A stretch of 64,000 nucleotides of DNA from Henricia sp. BOLD:AAB3569. Taxonomy: Eukaryota; Echinodermata; Asteroidea; Spinulosida; Echinasteridae. A program made the translations under genes and the position numbers. The stretch's first letter is position 1, and each line of letters starts with the position of its first letter. This document shows positions 25,201 to 37,200 of the stretch, piece by piece. Location: the NCBI GenBank assembly GCA_037783545.1, contig JBBELK010000684.1, forward strand, positions 434,001 to 498,000, in the 5' to 3' direction. The notes below the pieces were generated by a model. The model was not told the DNA's origin, searched no databases, and was given only the letters and a program-made list of their open reading frames with translations.

Positions 25201-28200
25201 GTCCAAGGAGAGACTCTTGAGGAACTCCACATGTAATGTCATTTATACTCGAGTTACTGGAATTAAACTTTGTGTATTGCTTTCTATCTTGGAAAAACCA
25301 TTCCAGTACATTTTCCCGAATTCCAAAATGACATAATTTATCAAGCAAAATGTTGTGATTGATCGTATCAAAAGCCTTAGATTGGTCCAAAATAATACCA
25401 ACAGAAATAGCCTTGTCTTCAAATCCCTTACTACGTTTAGAAACTATGTCGATTACGGCCATGTCAGTGGAATGATTACTTCTAAAACCATATTGACCAT
25501 CATATAAAATATTAAATTTACTGAGAAAGGAAGTGGTTCTTGTATACACTAATCTCTCAAGTATTTTTGAAAAACAGGGTAGTACATAAATCGGTCTATA
25601 ATTACTTAATTCACCGCCTTTGAAAATAGGGGTTACCCTCGCAATTTTTAGCTTGTCAGGGATCTTCGTATTGCGTGGTTAAAGAAGGTACACCACATCC
25701 AGTCAGTCGTTTGCAGAGGCCCCTCCATTGATGACGTCATGCAGTTTGTGTCAACCTCAGCACAGCAAGCCAATGACCCAGTGTTTGGTAAGCTTGTGAG
25801 CAAGGATCACAATGACAAGCCACGTAAGGATGTCAAGCCAAAAGACAACGCGAAGCCAAAACAGCGAGCCAGTTTTAATGTGCAGGCAGAGTCAACACCC
25901 CCTCCCAAGTCAACTGCAGGATCCTAGGAATGTACCAAACGTCAGTGCCAGTATCGACCACAGCGAGCTCCGGAGTCAATAAACCACTGCGCCCATGCTT
26001 GTATTGTGGACAGAGATATATGGGCTATTTGGTTGTGACAGTTGGAAAGCACTAAACGTTGGAGACAGATTGAATTTCGTATTGAATAGACGACTCTGCG
26101 TAAATTGCCTTCAAGCAGGGCACCACGCACGAGACTGTACCAGGAACGCTGTGTGCAATGTTCCTGGATGTGGGCTGAAACACACACAGTTTCTGCATCT
26201 TATCTGCAGTGAAAATGCACCAACTGCTACCAATGTCAATCCTGAAGTGCGTTGGAACCAGTCTATTAACAACGGCATGACTATACCAGTGTGGAAACAG
26301 TGCAGACAAGCGCACAAGCGAATATATCCTGTAGTACCACTGGGGCCGGGGCCGGTGCCGGAAAGGTGGCCCTACCGGTAGTTCCTGTAAAGGTGCGAGG
26401 CCTTACAGGCGCCAGAGATTATTTGACGACCTATGCTCTACTTGACAGCGGCTCTATCCAGACGTTTTGCTCCGAAGAATTGGTAAAGAAGCTTGGACTG
26501 CGTGGAAAACATGAAACACTAAAGCTGACGACACTAGACAACTACGAAACCCTCTCTGACACCCATGTTGTGAAGCTTGAAGTTACAGATGTAAATTATG
26601 AGAATTTAGTCGTCATGCCACATGTACTGACAAGGCCGAGGCTTAACGTCAGTGTCAAAGGTTTTGCCCATAATGAGCTCGACAAGTGGCCCCACTTAAA
26701 AGACATTACGTTGCCAGACATTAGCCCCAAGGAAGTCCATTTTCTTATTGTGCAGGACAACCCTTCTGCCTTGATACCAAAGGAAGTTCGTGAAGGTGGT
26801 GTTGGAGTACCCTATGCTACAGGGACCATTCTGGGATGGACTTTCAATGGACCGATTGATGCAGGGCCCTTAAACCACATGACTTCATGCACTCTTCATC
26901 GACACCGACACTAGTTTGCAACGACAAGTTGAGAAGTTCTGAAAGTTGGATAACACTGGAGGCAGTGAATCAAGTATGTCCATCAGCGACATAAAGGTCA
27001 TCCCTGCTTGGGAGCAGTCACTGCATCGAGATGGAGGGCACTACAGTATGGATATCCCTTTCAAGGCAAGACCGCTCTTTCCTCCAGACAACAAACCTGT
27101 AGCAGAGCACAGACTTCGACTGCTTGGTGGGCGGCTGACACGGGATGTAGACCTGAAAAAGAAGTACATCGCGGGCATTGCAGAATTGATGACAAAGGGC
27201 TACGCTAAGGAGGTACCTCAACGTGAGCTAGACAGAGCAGATGGAGCGGTGTGGTACTTGCCACACCATTAAGTATTTCACCCGCGCAAACTAGGGAAGA
27301 TTTGCATAGTTTTTGACTGTGCTGCAAAGTACCAGGGCATATCGTTGAACGACAAAGTACATCAAGGTCCTGACTTGACGAACAAGCTAGTCTGAGTTCT
27401 GCTTCGCTTCCGACATGAGACTATCGCATTGATGGCGGACATCGAAGGAATGTTCAATCAGGTACATGTGAACACTCCTGACCGCGACGTCTTGCGCTTT
27501 CTGTGGTGGACCAACAACGACATGGAAGAAGCTCCGACGACATAGCCGAATGACATCCCACTTGATTAGTGGAGTATGGTCAGCAAGCTGCGCTAACTTT
27601 GCCCTAAAGCGCACAGCGAAGGACAACATGCACCGTTTCGATGCAGAAACCATCACTGCAATCGACAAAGATTTCTACGTCGATGACTGCCTCAAGTCCG
27701 TAGACAGAGCAGGAAGCCGTAGAGCTTGTCAGACAGCTTCGTGAAGCATTGTCACTTGGAGGCTTTCGTATTACGAAGTGGATCAGTAACTCGCATGAAG
27801 TTCTGCGGTCAATACCTGAAACAAAACGAGCAAAGGAAGTTCCTTCTCTGGACATCGACGAAGAGATACTGCCAGCCGAACGTGCTCTGGGATGTAGAGT
27901 CCGACACTTTCTCATTCGATGTGAATGAGAAGGACAAGCCACTGACACGTCGTGGAATGCTGAGTACAGTAAGCTCAGTGTATGGCCCACTTGGATCTGT
28001 GAGTCCCTTCGTGCTCACAGCGAATATACTATTCCAGCAACTGTGCACGATGAAGATTAGGTGGGACGATCCAATCCCCCCTGACATCAAAGATCAATGG
28101 ACCAGATGGATGGCTGATTTACCTCTTCTTCAGAAGTTGTCAGTACCACGCTGTGTCAAGCTGTCAACCTTCGACACCGTCACCTCAGCACAACTGCACC

Positions 28201-31200
28201 ATTTTTCGGATGCTTCCGAAAAGGGTTACGGGGCAGACACCAGCGGTTTTGTACACTGCACACTACTGATGGGAAAGGCAAAATTGGCACCCCTGAAGAC
28301 CACTACTACTCCACGCTTGGAGCTCTGCGCTGCAGTTACCTAGATCAAGCTGGATGAGATGATACGCGACAACCTTACACTATCATTGCATGAGTCAGTC
28401 TACTGGAGTGACAGCATGATAGTCCTTCAGTACCTGAGGAACAAAGACAACAGGTTCCAAACCTTTGTGGCAAACCGTGTTGCGAGAATCTTGGAACACT
28501 CGACTTCACAGCAGTGGTGACGATCGACATCGATCGACTCCAATGTAGGAGATGACGTCTCAAGAGGCCTTACAGCGACTCAGTTGGTTGGATTCCTGGA
28601 CAACAGTTCCTTTACCAAGAGGAAGATGCTTGGCCCCCTCAACTTAACTTTGACGAGATGACACTGTCCAAGGATTTGGAGATAAAGACAACGACACAGG
28701 TGTATGAAGCAGAGACCATTGAAGGCACACACAATGTTGTGGACACCCTACTGGAAGCTTTCTCTTCCTGGTACCGTTTGCAGAGAGTGGTTACTGGACC
28801 CTGCGTGTCAAATCCCTCCTACTTGATAGAGCAACTGACAGTCGAAGACGTACAAGCTGTTGGGAAGGAAATCATTAAGCACGTCAAGAAAACCAGCTTC
28901 ACCGATACTCTGTTGAAATCTGGAGGTTACCGCAAGCTTTTGCCGACCAAGACAAGTGATGGTATCATTCAAGTCGGTGGACGCCTTGCGAACACCACTC
29001 TACCTGTCAATGCCAAACATTCTTGGATATTGCCGTGGAACACCCGGTGACAACACTTATAGTGAGACAATACAATGAAATGACAATCCACTCTGGGACT
29101 GAACGCACCCTCGCAGAGATTCGCCAGAGGTACTGGATTATCAAAGGACAAGCAGCAGTGAAGAGTGTCGTTCACACTTGCATTCCATGTCGTAAGCAGA
29201 GGGCACCAACGACGACACAACAAATGGCAGATCTACGCAAGACCGCGTTGCTCCAGCTTTCGCACCCTTCAGCATCAGTCGCCGAGGCAAGCCATTGGAG
29301 ATCAGATCAGACAATGGGACAAACCTCGTGGGATAAATGCGTGAACTTTGCCAGGCCATCCAAGATTGGAACCAAGACAAGATCGACAAGTTTCTCTGCC
29401 AGAAAGAAATCCAATGGATTTTCAACCCCCCTGCTGCCAGCCACTTTGGCGGCGTATGTGAGCGCCAGATTCGGACCGTGCGTTCCATCCTGAACACCCT
29501 ACTAAGTCAGCAGACCCTGGACGATGAGGGTCCCTCAACGTTCATGTGCATCGCTGAAGCTATCATCAATGGCATACCCATTACCAAGTTGTCAGACGAC
29601 CCACATGACCCCATACCAATTACGCCAAACCACCTTCTCAATTGCCTCCCGAAAACTTCGTGAAGCAAGACATCTATCAGCGGAGATGGCGCCAGGTAGA
29701 ATATATGGCTGACGTATTTCTTTCCTAAAAATTACTTAAGCATCAATAAAGCCCCTTTTATTCACTTAGACGATTTTGGATACGAACCTTAACGTTTTTT
29801 TATTACGATTTAATGTAGCCTTGTCCAAGTTTATAAGCTGTGGCATCATTAGCGACCTCTTTCGATAAACTGTAGTCAGCGATTAGGCTGGTTACCTGAA
29901 TATCTCTATCCTAATTTACACGCGCGAGGCTAAATATTTGAGAACAACAACATGAAGATTTTACTAGAAAAAAATATTCTGACCTGTCCTATAGGTTTAG
30001 TGCAGACAGGCTAAATGTGATATCCGATTTATAACTCGGGGTGTTATGACCGAGCAGTCTAGCGCGTCGAACTCAAGTTCCTGTGACAGTACTAGATTGT
30101 GGGTTCGATTCCGGACCGTGACGGGTTGTGGCACTTGTGCTCTTGAGCAAGGCATTTAATCACAATTGTTCCGTCCTTCGGAAGGGATGTAAAGCCATTG
30201 GTCCAGTGTGTTACATGTAACGCACTTTAAAGATCCCAGAGCATTCTTTCGTGAAGAGCAAGGGGAGGGATTCCCCGGTGTCTCTGGCCGTTTCTAATTC
30301 AACTAAGAAGTTGATAGTTATTTCGATTATTTTTGTTAATTTATCCCGTTCCTGTAATTGGCGGTTCTTCCGCTGTTAAAGGAGTGTGACCAGATCACTT
30401 TTTTTTACCCATAACTACCCGGGACTTACCTTATGGGTCATGAGATTTTTATATCATAACATCCGTTATATTTTTCTGATTACGAAACTGAAACTCCCGC
30501 GCTTCTAGGCCGCATATTTCTGAGGATATCGTCGAAAATCCACCGATTATTTGTAAACAAATTTTCCAGTATCAACGTTTATCCGCTGAAAGCATACTCG
30601 ATAGTTTTGTTAAATTTTTTACTGGAAATTGCGAATGTTTTCGGGTTTTTGGGACATGGGAGGTGTGTATGGGAGTTACTTGATAATATTGGTAAGTTAC
30701 ATCAAAAACTATTTTCCAGAAACTCTGGTCACGCTCCTTTAATAAATAAATAATTAATAACAATTTAAAAAAAAATATTAAAAATTATTTCCCTACGTTT
30801 CCTATCTAGAACGGTATGTTTCCAAGGATATCGGAAAAAACAACAACAACAAAACATGAGTTTTAGTACAGTAAATCCGGCAGTTAGCGGTAAAAACGTT
30901 GCTTTGCTTGCATCCACATACTTACACATTATGTTTTCCTATCATGAATAGTAGTTTTGGGATTAAATTAGATCGAAATACATTTTTCAGAAAAGTCTGA
31001 AGTTCAACACGCTCTTAGGCCTAGTGATCATTTGGCTCGTAATACGTTTGTGATGCATTTATAACACTTTGCCCGTCTTTATGGCCCACAAATTACACCA
31101 ATTTGAAAATGCACTCATATATTAGAACATACTTGTATATGTTGCCTATTTCATCCATTTTACGGTGTTTGGAAAAAAAAGGAGATGTTTTCAATGCAGA

Positions 31201-34200
31201 ATATTGTCAGCGAAGCTACGATGTCTATAAAATACGCACGTAAACATCGCTTCATCAAAGGTCAACCGGAAAATGTATGTGCGCAATGCATAGCGCGCCC
31301 GCTGGAGTTGTTTATTCATTGATATTTTCTATATGTCTCTATTTTCTCTTTGTTTAAACAACAAGATGAGAAACCAGTGTGTTATTGAATGGCACATCAC
31401 CGGCTTTGGGCGGTTTCGAACGCGTACGCGTGCGTAATATTAAACATTTATGTAAATTTGTTTTACCCCATGACGTCAAAATTAACATATCCGGAGACAA
31501 CAATTGAGAAACGGCCATCTTGCTTTTTGATCAGTGTGGCGCGAATTTCGGGCTTATTTAGTTGAAATTATACTGTAACCGAGGTGATGTGATTTGAATA
31601 TGGTATCTAATGAGCAATCTCTCGACAGAATGGAGTCTGCCGCGATAATGCAATGTTTATTAAAGACAATGTCGACCGTCGTCGCGACAGTAAGGACTCC
31701 TCACCGCATACTACATATAGCGGACGGAGTTCGGGATATGAAGTTCCAAAAACATGGCACAAACTTTATAAGAAAGGTTTTCAAATTTGCTACCTTGTGC
31801 TGGAAGCCGATGTGCAAACAAGGTTCCATATGTGTCCTAATATCTGGCATTGACGGGTTTAGAAATACCCTACACATTAACAAACTGCTTAATCCGGAGG
31901 AAAATTGCGAAAGGTCACGCTAAATTGTGCACAGAAATACCAATACACAGCCTAGCAACCAAGTTCGTTCATACTTCTGGCGTCTGCGCGTGCGTCGCGA
32001 ATGGGGCTTTTCGTACACTACCCCTAATTGCGTGTGCGCATCGTGCGTATCTAAAAGTAAGGACGTGACGCGAGTCACGCGACAGCAGCTTTCATCTGTG
32101 CGCATGTGCGAAAACTCATGCGAAATACGGTGCCCAAAATCATGCAAATGAGGTGGCCCATACCACGCAAATATGCAAATGTGCCCACAACTATGCAAAT
32201 AGTTATGCAAATTGTGCCCAACAGTATGCAAATGAAGGTGGCTATAAATATGGTAAGGAGAAGGTGCTGTTATGCTTCTCTAAGGAGTCATTCAGAGCTG
32301 AAAATAAATCATGTTTGATAATAGACCAAAAATATTGGTATAATTCAGCAGTCAGGCCGACGTCTAGACCAGGTGCTTTGTTTTTATTTAGCTGCCAAAC
32401 CGCTGTCTGTACTTCATCAATGGTTATGGGATTATCAAGATTTTCATTTTCGTTTGGATCAAGCATTTTGATACCTTTAAGTAATTCCTTAGTCGAAGCA
32501 TCATCTGTTTCAACACAGCTAAAGAGATTTTTATAAAAGGAACGTGCACAAGATTTAATATCTGTTACGTTTTCACTAATTTCACCCGAAGTAAGTCGAA
32601 TGGAATGTATTGTTTTAGACCGAGATGTCGATTTCTCAAAGTTAAAGAAATACGACGAACATGTATCTATTAGGGCTTTCAGACTATGCTGTAATGGCCC
32701 GGTCACACATAGACGACGCACGGGGGACGCACGGCCCGCGCATTAAACATTTGCAATTTTGGCCAGTGCGTTGTCGTTCGCTAGGTGTGCGTCATTATGC
32801 GTTACTCGTTCGTCGAGCGCGTTGGACCAACGTTATGTATTCGACGTCATTCGCTGTGTGCGTCGGGATTTTTTGTGCATGCACAAAAATGTGCGCAGAG
32901 CTCGACGCATGAATGTACACGTCAAAAGGACGCCAGACACGCGCAGAGCGCGCTAGACCAACGCCAGACATACGCGGAGCGCACGCTGTGTATTCGTTGT
33001 AAGTTCGGCGGCTGAGGTATAGCGAACGCCTAGCGCACACCTAGCGCACACCTAGCGTGCTTCAAACGCATGCCCAGCGAACATGCGGCGAATATGAGCG
33101 TGCTGAACGGGTCTCTAACGTATACCTGGCGTGTACGTAGCGTGTACGTAGCGTGTAGTCATAGGGTAAATAAGCAGGTCCCGCACCACCTCCTCATTAC
33201 TTCTCTTCCGACCCTCATGGGTGATGACAGAGGTTCCTACTGATCGTGTCTAGAAGAACCACCTCAGAAGATGAAATACGATCTACGAGCCGACGCTGTT
33301 TATAGGCACAGTCACGTGACCGCTGCCGTTCGCGGGCTGTGCGTTGAGCGCGCGGTGCATGCGCTGGCCATTCGTCCCACACGCTAGCAACACGTGATGC
33401 ATTCGTTGGGGTTTTTGACACGTGCGCTTTGTATACGGTCTGTATGCGCTTTGTATGCGCCCAGTATATGCGCAGCGCGTCAGCAACACGCTATGCATTC
33501 GGTGTCAGCTCGCTAGCCTCTCCCAAATCCTGACAAAAGTTGGGCGCACAACGACGCACTGATCCAATTTTATATTTTTTGCTGAATTTTCAGTGCGCGG
33601 GCCGTGCGTCGTCTATGTGTGACCGGGCCTTTAACAGGGTTATCTCGGGGTTAACGAATAATTTAACCCCGAGATTACCCGGGTAATTCGGAGCGTTCAG
33701 ACTACACATATCGGGGTTAGCAATTCTCCGAGTTAACTGCCTCAAACCCCCACTTAACCCGGGTAATTTCTAACCCTGCTCGCGAGGTGGGTTAGCCCAC
33801 CAATCTCGGGGTTAACAGCGGCCTTCAGACGATTCTCCGGGTTATCTTCATAAGTCTGAAAGCTCGAGGTTTTCTTCTACCCGGGTACGTCCATGGGCCG
33901 CGTCATCACCGCAGCCTGCCTTGTGCACATGCGTGCTACTGCAAAAGTGACGTAATTAAGCTTCGCCCCATTTCCACATCGCCCCATGTCACTTCGCCCC
34001 ATTACCAATTCGCCCAGCTTCTACTTCAAAATGGCTTTTTTTCATCGGATAAAGTTTTAAAAGGAAAACAAAATTTGCAGGAAAAAAATTTTCTAAAAAT
34101 GTATAAATAGTAAAAATTTACAGATAAGCAAAATAATGGAAAAAGAAATACAGAATACCGCTTTCGTTTAGACCAAAATACCATTAGGAGCTGAGACGAA

Positions 34201-37200
34201 GTGGTTATGGGACGAAGTGGTAATTATGGGACCAAGTGGTAATGGGGCGAAGTGGTAATGGGGCAAAGGGCGATGGGGCGAAGTGACCGAAACGCGTAAT
34301 GAACTGGTACGCGTAATGAACATTATGAACTGGTACCTCGTCGCAGTAGGTTTATTGTTATGTGTACTTATTCTCCGAGTTGCCGCTCGCATAGTGTGAA
34401 TGCGCATCACGAATTAGCCGGCTAGGCACGGAAGCGGGTAAGTTGAATTGCGGGGTTAGTTTTGTAGTGTGAAACCGATTCTCCGGGTTAGTTTCTACCC
34501 GGGTACGGACAACTACCAGGGCAATTCATTACCCGGGTATATCAAGAGTAGTGTGAAACCCGTATATTTCATGAGCATATTGGAAGCGAGATCTAATGAG
34601 TGCACCTTTAGCTTGATTGAGGATATCATTCAAAGCATCTCTCTGTTCTTTGAGAAGTTGTAATATTGTGTAATATCTGTAGCAGATTGTAGTGCATCAA
34701 TTTCCTGCTGGAGTAGGTCTGCTTGCTATCTCTTTTCTTGGGCCTTTTTTAGCACTAAATTTTTGAGAGATTGTTCTTATGTGGGTCTTTCCAAAATCCC
34801 ACCAGTTAGAGATACTAGTAAAGTTATCCTTTTCGCGTTAATTGCGTAATAAGGTCTATGTGCGTTACATTCTCAAGCAAATAATCATTAAAATGCCAGA
34901 AAGCACAGTAGTATATGCTAAGTAAAACGTACCCCCAAATGAGGTGGGGCGGAGGCGGAGGCGGAGGCGGAGGCGGACAATAATATGTTTTGCTACACAA
35001 GGCAATCACCGCATTCCCCTCCCATTCTACTTTGAACAAACCCGGTGTTCTCTTGTCGAATGCGCGATTTTCGTCTGTATCGTCACGAGGGAACCATTTT
35101 GATTTTGCCTCTTTGTACTCGGCTTTCATCTTTTCCTTGATTACGCTATCCCAATCGTTTCCACCTATCGCGAGATAAGCAGAATCGGTATCCATTTCAA
35201 TGAGTTGGAAATGATTTGGATCAATGAACTTTAACAAGAAGTCGAAGTGAAACTGCAACATCCGTAATTTTGCATATTGGTACACAAAGTACCCAATTTG
35301 AAGAGGAAGATTGTTCATTTATATTTCGTATAATTGACCGTCAATTAATGTATTCAGGGACCTGAAGTTTGGATGGTTGATTAAATAAGCTGTTTCTTCG
35401 TTGGAACAACATACTTTTACTTTGTGGTTTTCTCCTGATTGGTGACAGTCTTCCCATAAGCCGAGTTTCCTAGAAGTTTCATCGTATCGGCGATAATTGA
35501 CTTGGAAGGATCGACGACACCCTGTCTCCGTGCGTCACTCACAGCACTCCTAAATCCCTCGAAGCATGGTGACTCCGCATACTGCACGATCTGATAGATG
35601 CGAGTCACTCGAAGGCCGTGTTCAAGGTACCACCGAAGAAGTGCGGTTGCCAGCAGAATCTTAGTCCCAAACATGCTGTTGATGAGACTGCGGCGTGGGT
35701 TTTTCATGAGACCTTCTTGTTCAGCATACGCTTGCATGTGCTCACCGATGTCCTCCTTTTTGATGTCTGTATTCTTAAAGATAGGAGGCATTTCCGCGAA
35801 TGTTTCTTTGAGATCGTCCGGCACGTGAATGTCGCATTCGACCATCCCGAATGGTGACCCTTCCCTTACCCCGTCAATTATCTATCGATGCGTCATCGTC
35901 CTCTTGTTGTGATGCGGTAGTTTAGTCGAGTTCACAAATGCAGCGATGTCCGGTCGAGATGACTTGAGCTGATCCGACTCACACTCCCAAATGTCCTTAA
36001 CGTTGTATCCCTGCTGCCAAATATAGTTGGGGATTTCGTCCGTCTTTCGCTTGATTTCCGCCCGCGGAAGATTTTTCATCGTATTGAAGTCGTGGGGGTT
36101 TAAGCGACATCGGTGCCCGTGCCAGTAGCATCCTTGGAACTGGTACACGGTGTTACTTTGGTTACAGTATCCGTCTACGGGAATCCGGCGCTGTCCAACA
36201 CGTTTTTCTCCCTTGTTTAGTTGATGCTGGATAAATCTTCCTTGGTCGTGTGCCACCCAATCCAACCATTCGGTTGCTTCACGCTGTATTGGTGGCTCGG
36301 GGTTGGCTTGAAGTCGTCTTTTTGATTTCTTCGGACGAATGTTCCAACTGGCATCGGCTCCATGAGAGACCAAAGATATAAGGTATTATCATCAAACCCG
36401 ATGATGTTCTGGCACTGGTTAGGTCCTTCACATATGAGGGTTTTCCCTTTCTCGTGGTAGCGATGGAACACTATTGAAGGACCGCCGAAGATGTGCTTCC
36501 TGATCAATAATAATAATAGCAATCTTATATAGCGCCAAATGCCAGGGCCTCTAGGCGCTTTACAGTATAAACCAAAGCAACAACATACATATACATGTAC
36601 ATAGATAAAACAGATTAGACGTTAAAACCAAAGAGCATCATCAAGAGCATCAAGTCTGGTAATACTGAATAAAAAGATGTGTCTTAAGCTGGGACTTGAA
36701 ATTACTGATGGAATGAATTTGACGCATGCTGTTAGAAAGACCATTCCAGAGGTGTGCCGCTGAAAAAACAAATGATCTATCACCATAGAATTTCGTTGAT
36801 GAGCGAGCAGGTACCCTCAATTGACAGTCCGATGATAATCTTAGAGACCTAGATGGGGTATACAACTGGACAAGGTCAGAAAGATAACCCGGAGCTATGT
36901 TATGAATGGCCTTAAAGGTAAGTAAAAGAGTCTTAAATGCTAATCTTTGCTTGACTGGAAGCCAATGGAGCTGAAAGAGAACTGGCGTAATGTGCTCACG
37001 TCGAGAGACACGAAGTACAAGTTGTGCCGCAGCGTTCTGCACCCGCTGAAGTTTAGCAATTTCTTTGTCCGGTAATCCAAAAAGTAAGGAGTTGCAGCAA
37101 TATAACATCGAGGTAACAAAAGCGTGCACTAATCTAGAAGTCGATGTTTGATCAAGATATTGTCGAATCTGTCCAATCTGTCTTAATGCATGCCAAGCAG

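Larger units (their letters stand above)
14798..25662 (-). mobile_element. LINE inserted in BEL gag, itself split by piggyBac
   Basis: On the minus strand the LINE is truncated at its 5' end (25662, inside the reverse transcriptase finger domain). It ends at 14798 after an AATAAATG-type 3' tail. A CTTC repeat flanks it at about 14794-14797 and 25663-25666. The coding pieces are 25070-25662 and 14942-15706, separated by the TTAA-flanked piggyBac element. Confidence 0.8.
14942..25662 (-). pseudogene. LINE reverse transcriptase split by piggyBac
   Basis: The 5' piece (25662-25070) carries [54 protein letters not shown] and the FADDT catalytic box. The 3' piece (15706-14942) continues with [16 protein letters not shown] and a C-terminal region containing [20 protein letters not shown] and GPKHWNSLP. 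The junction at TTAA needs a frameshift, and one stop is present, so the gene was already decaying or decayed later. The C-terminal composition fits the jockey/CR1 group. No endonuclease remains. Confidence 0.8.
13617..26240 (+). pseudogene. BEL/Pao gag polyprotein, broken
   Basis: Pieces lie at 13617-14632, 14697-14797 and 25663-26240. The first begins at ATG 13617. After a frameshift near 13920 it becomes a charged coiled coil rich in Ala, Glu and Arg, with two in-frame TAG codons. The motif [17 protein letters not shown] (about 14332-14390) is the typical start of the BEL DUF1759 region. The last piece contains DPVFGKL, and then a cysteine/histidine region [15 protein letters not shown] with further Cys and His (about 26095-26190), the zinc knuckles of BEL gag. 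The reading frame before and after the LINE insertion fits once the insertion is ignored. Confidence 0.8.
13617..29725 (+). mobile_element. BEL/Pao LTR retrotransposon, 3'-truncated and split
   Basis: Gag starts at 13617. Gag, protease, reverse transcriptase, RNase H and integrase follow in canonical BEL order, ending abruptly near 29725 in the integrase C-terminal region. The body is interrupted at 14633-14697 by a small palindrome and at 14798-25662 by a LINE that itself carries further insertions. Many stops and frameshifts show it is old. It is the outermost layer of the nest. Confidence 0.85.
32672..34562. mobile_element. Foldback element rich in ACCCGGGT, carrying nested MITEs
   Basis: The ends are related inverted repeats (AGGGCTTTCAGACTA left; complement of CGGGTTTCACACTACT right). 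The body has repeated TACCCGGGTA, CTCGGGGTTA and CTCCGGGTTA in both orientations, for example a stem around 33640-33690. There is no reading frame. Elements 32696-33629 and 33961-34285 are inserted in it. Confidence 0.55.
32262..34830 (-). pseudogene. L1/Tx1-like LINE fragment, split by nested elements
   Basis: The 3' piece (32671-32262) encodes the start of a reverse transcriptase with [36 protein letters not shown] and [10 protein letters not shown], a pattern typical of L1/Tx1 clade LINEs. The 5' piece (34830-34563) encodes the linker before it, with AQEKR and a [10 protein letters not shown] helix and several stops. Between them lies the foldback element 32672-34562. Everything after the finger motif, including the catalytic Asp pair, is missing. 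A matching endonuclease fragment of similar style lies at 48075-48360 beyond the Polinton. Confidence 0.65.

Noticed and set aside
34950..34980. Run of ten prolines at the end of polymerase B
   Set aside because: A GGCGGA microsatellite has replaced the gene end; it is not a protein feature.
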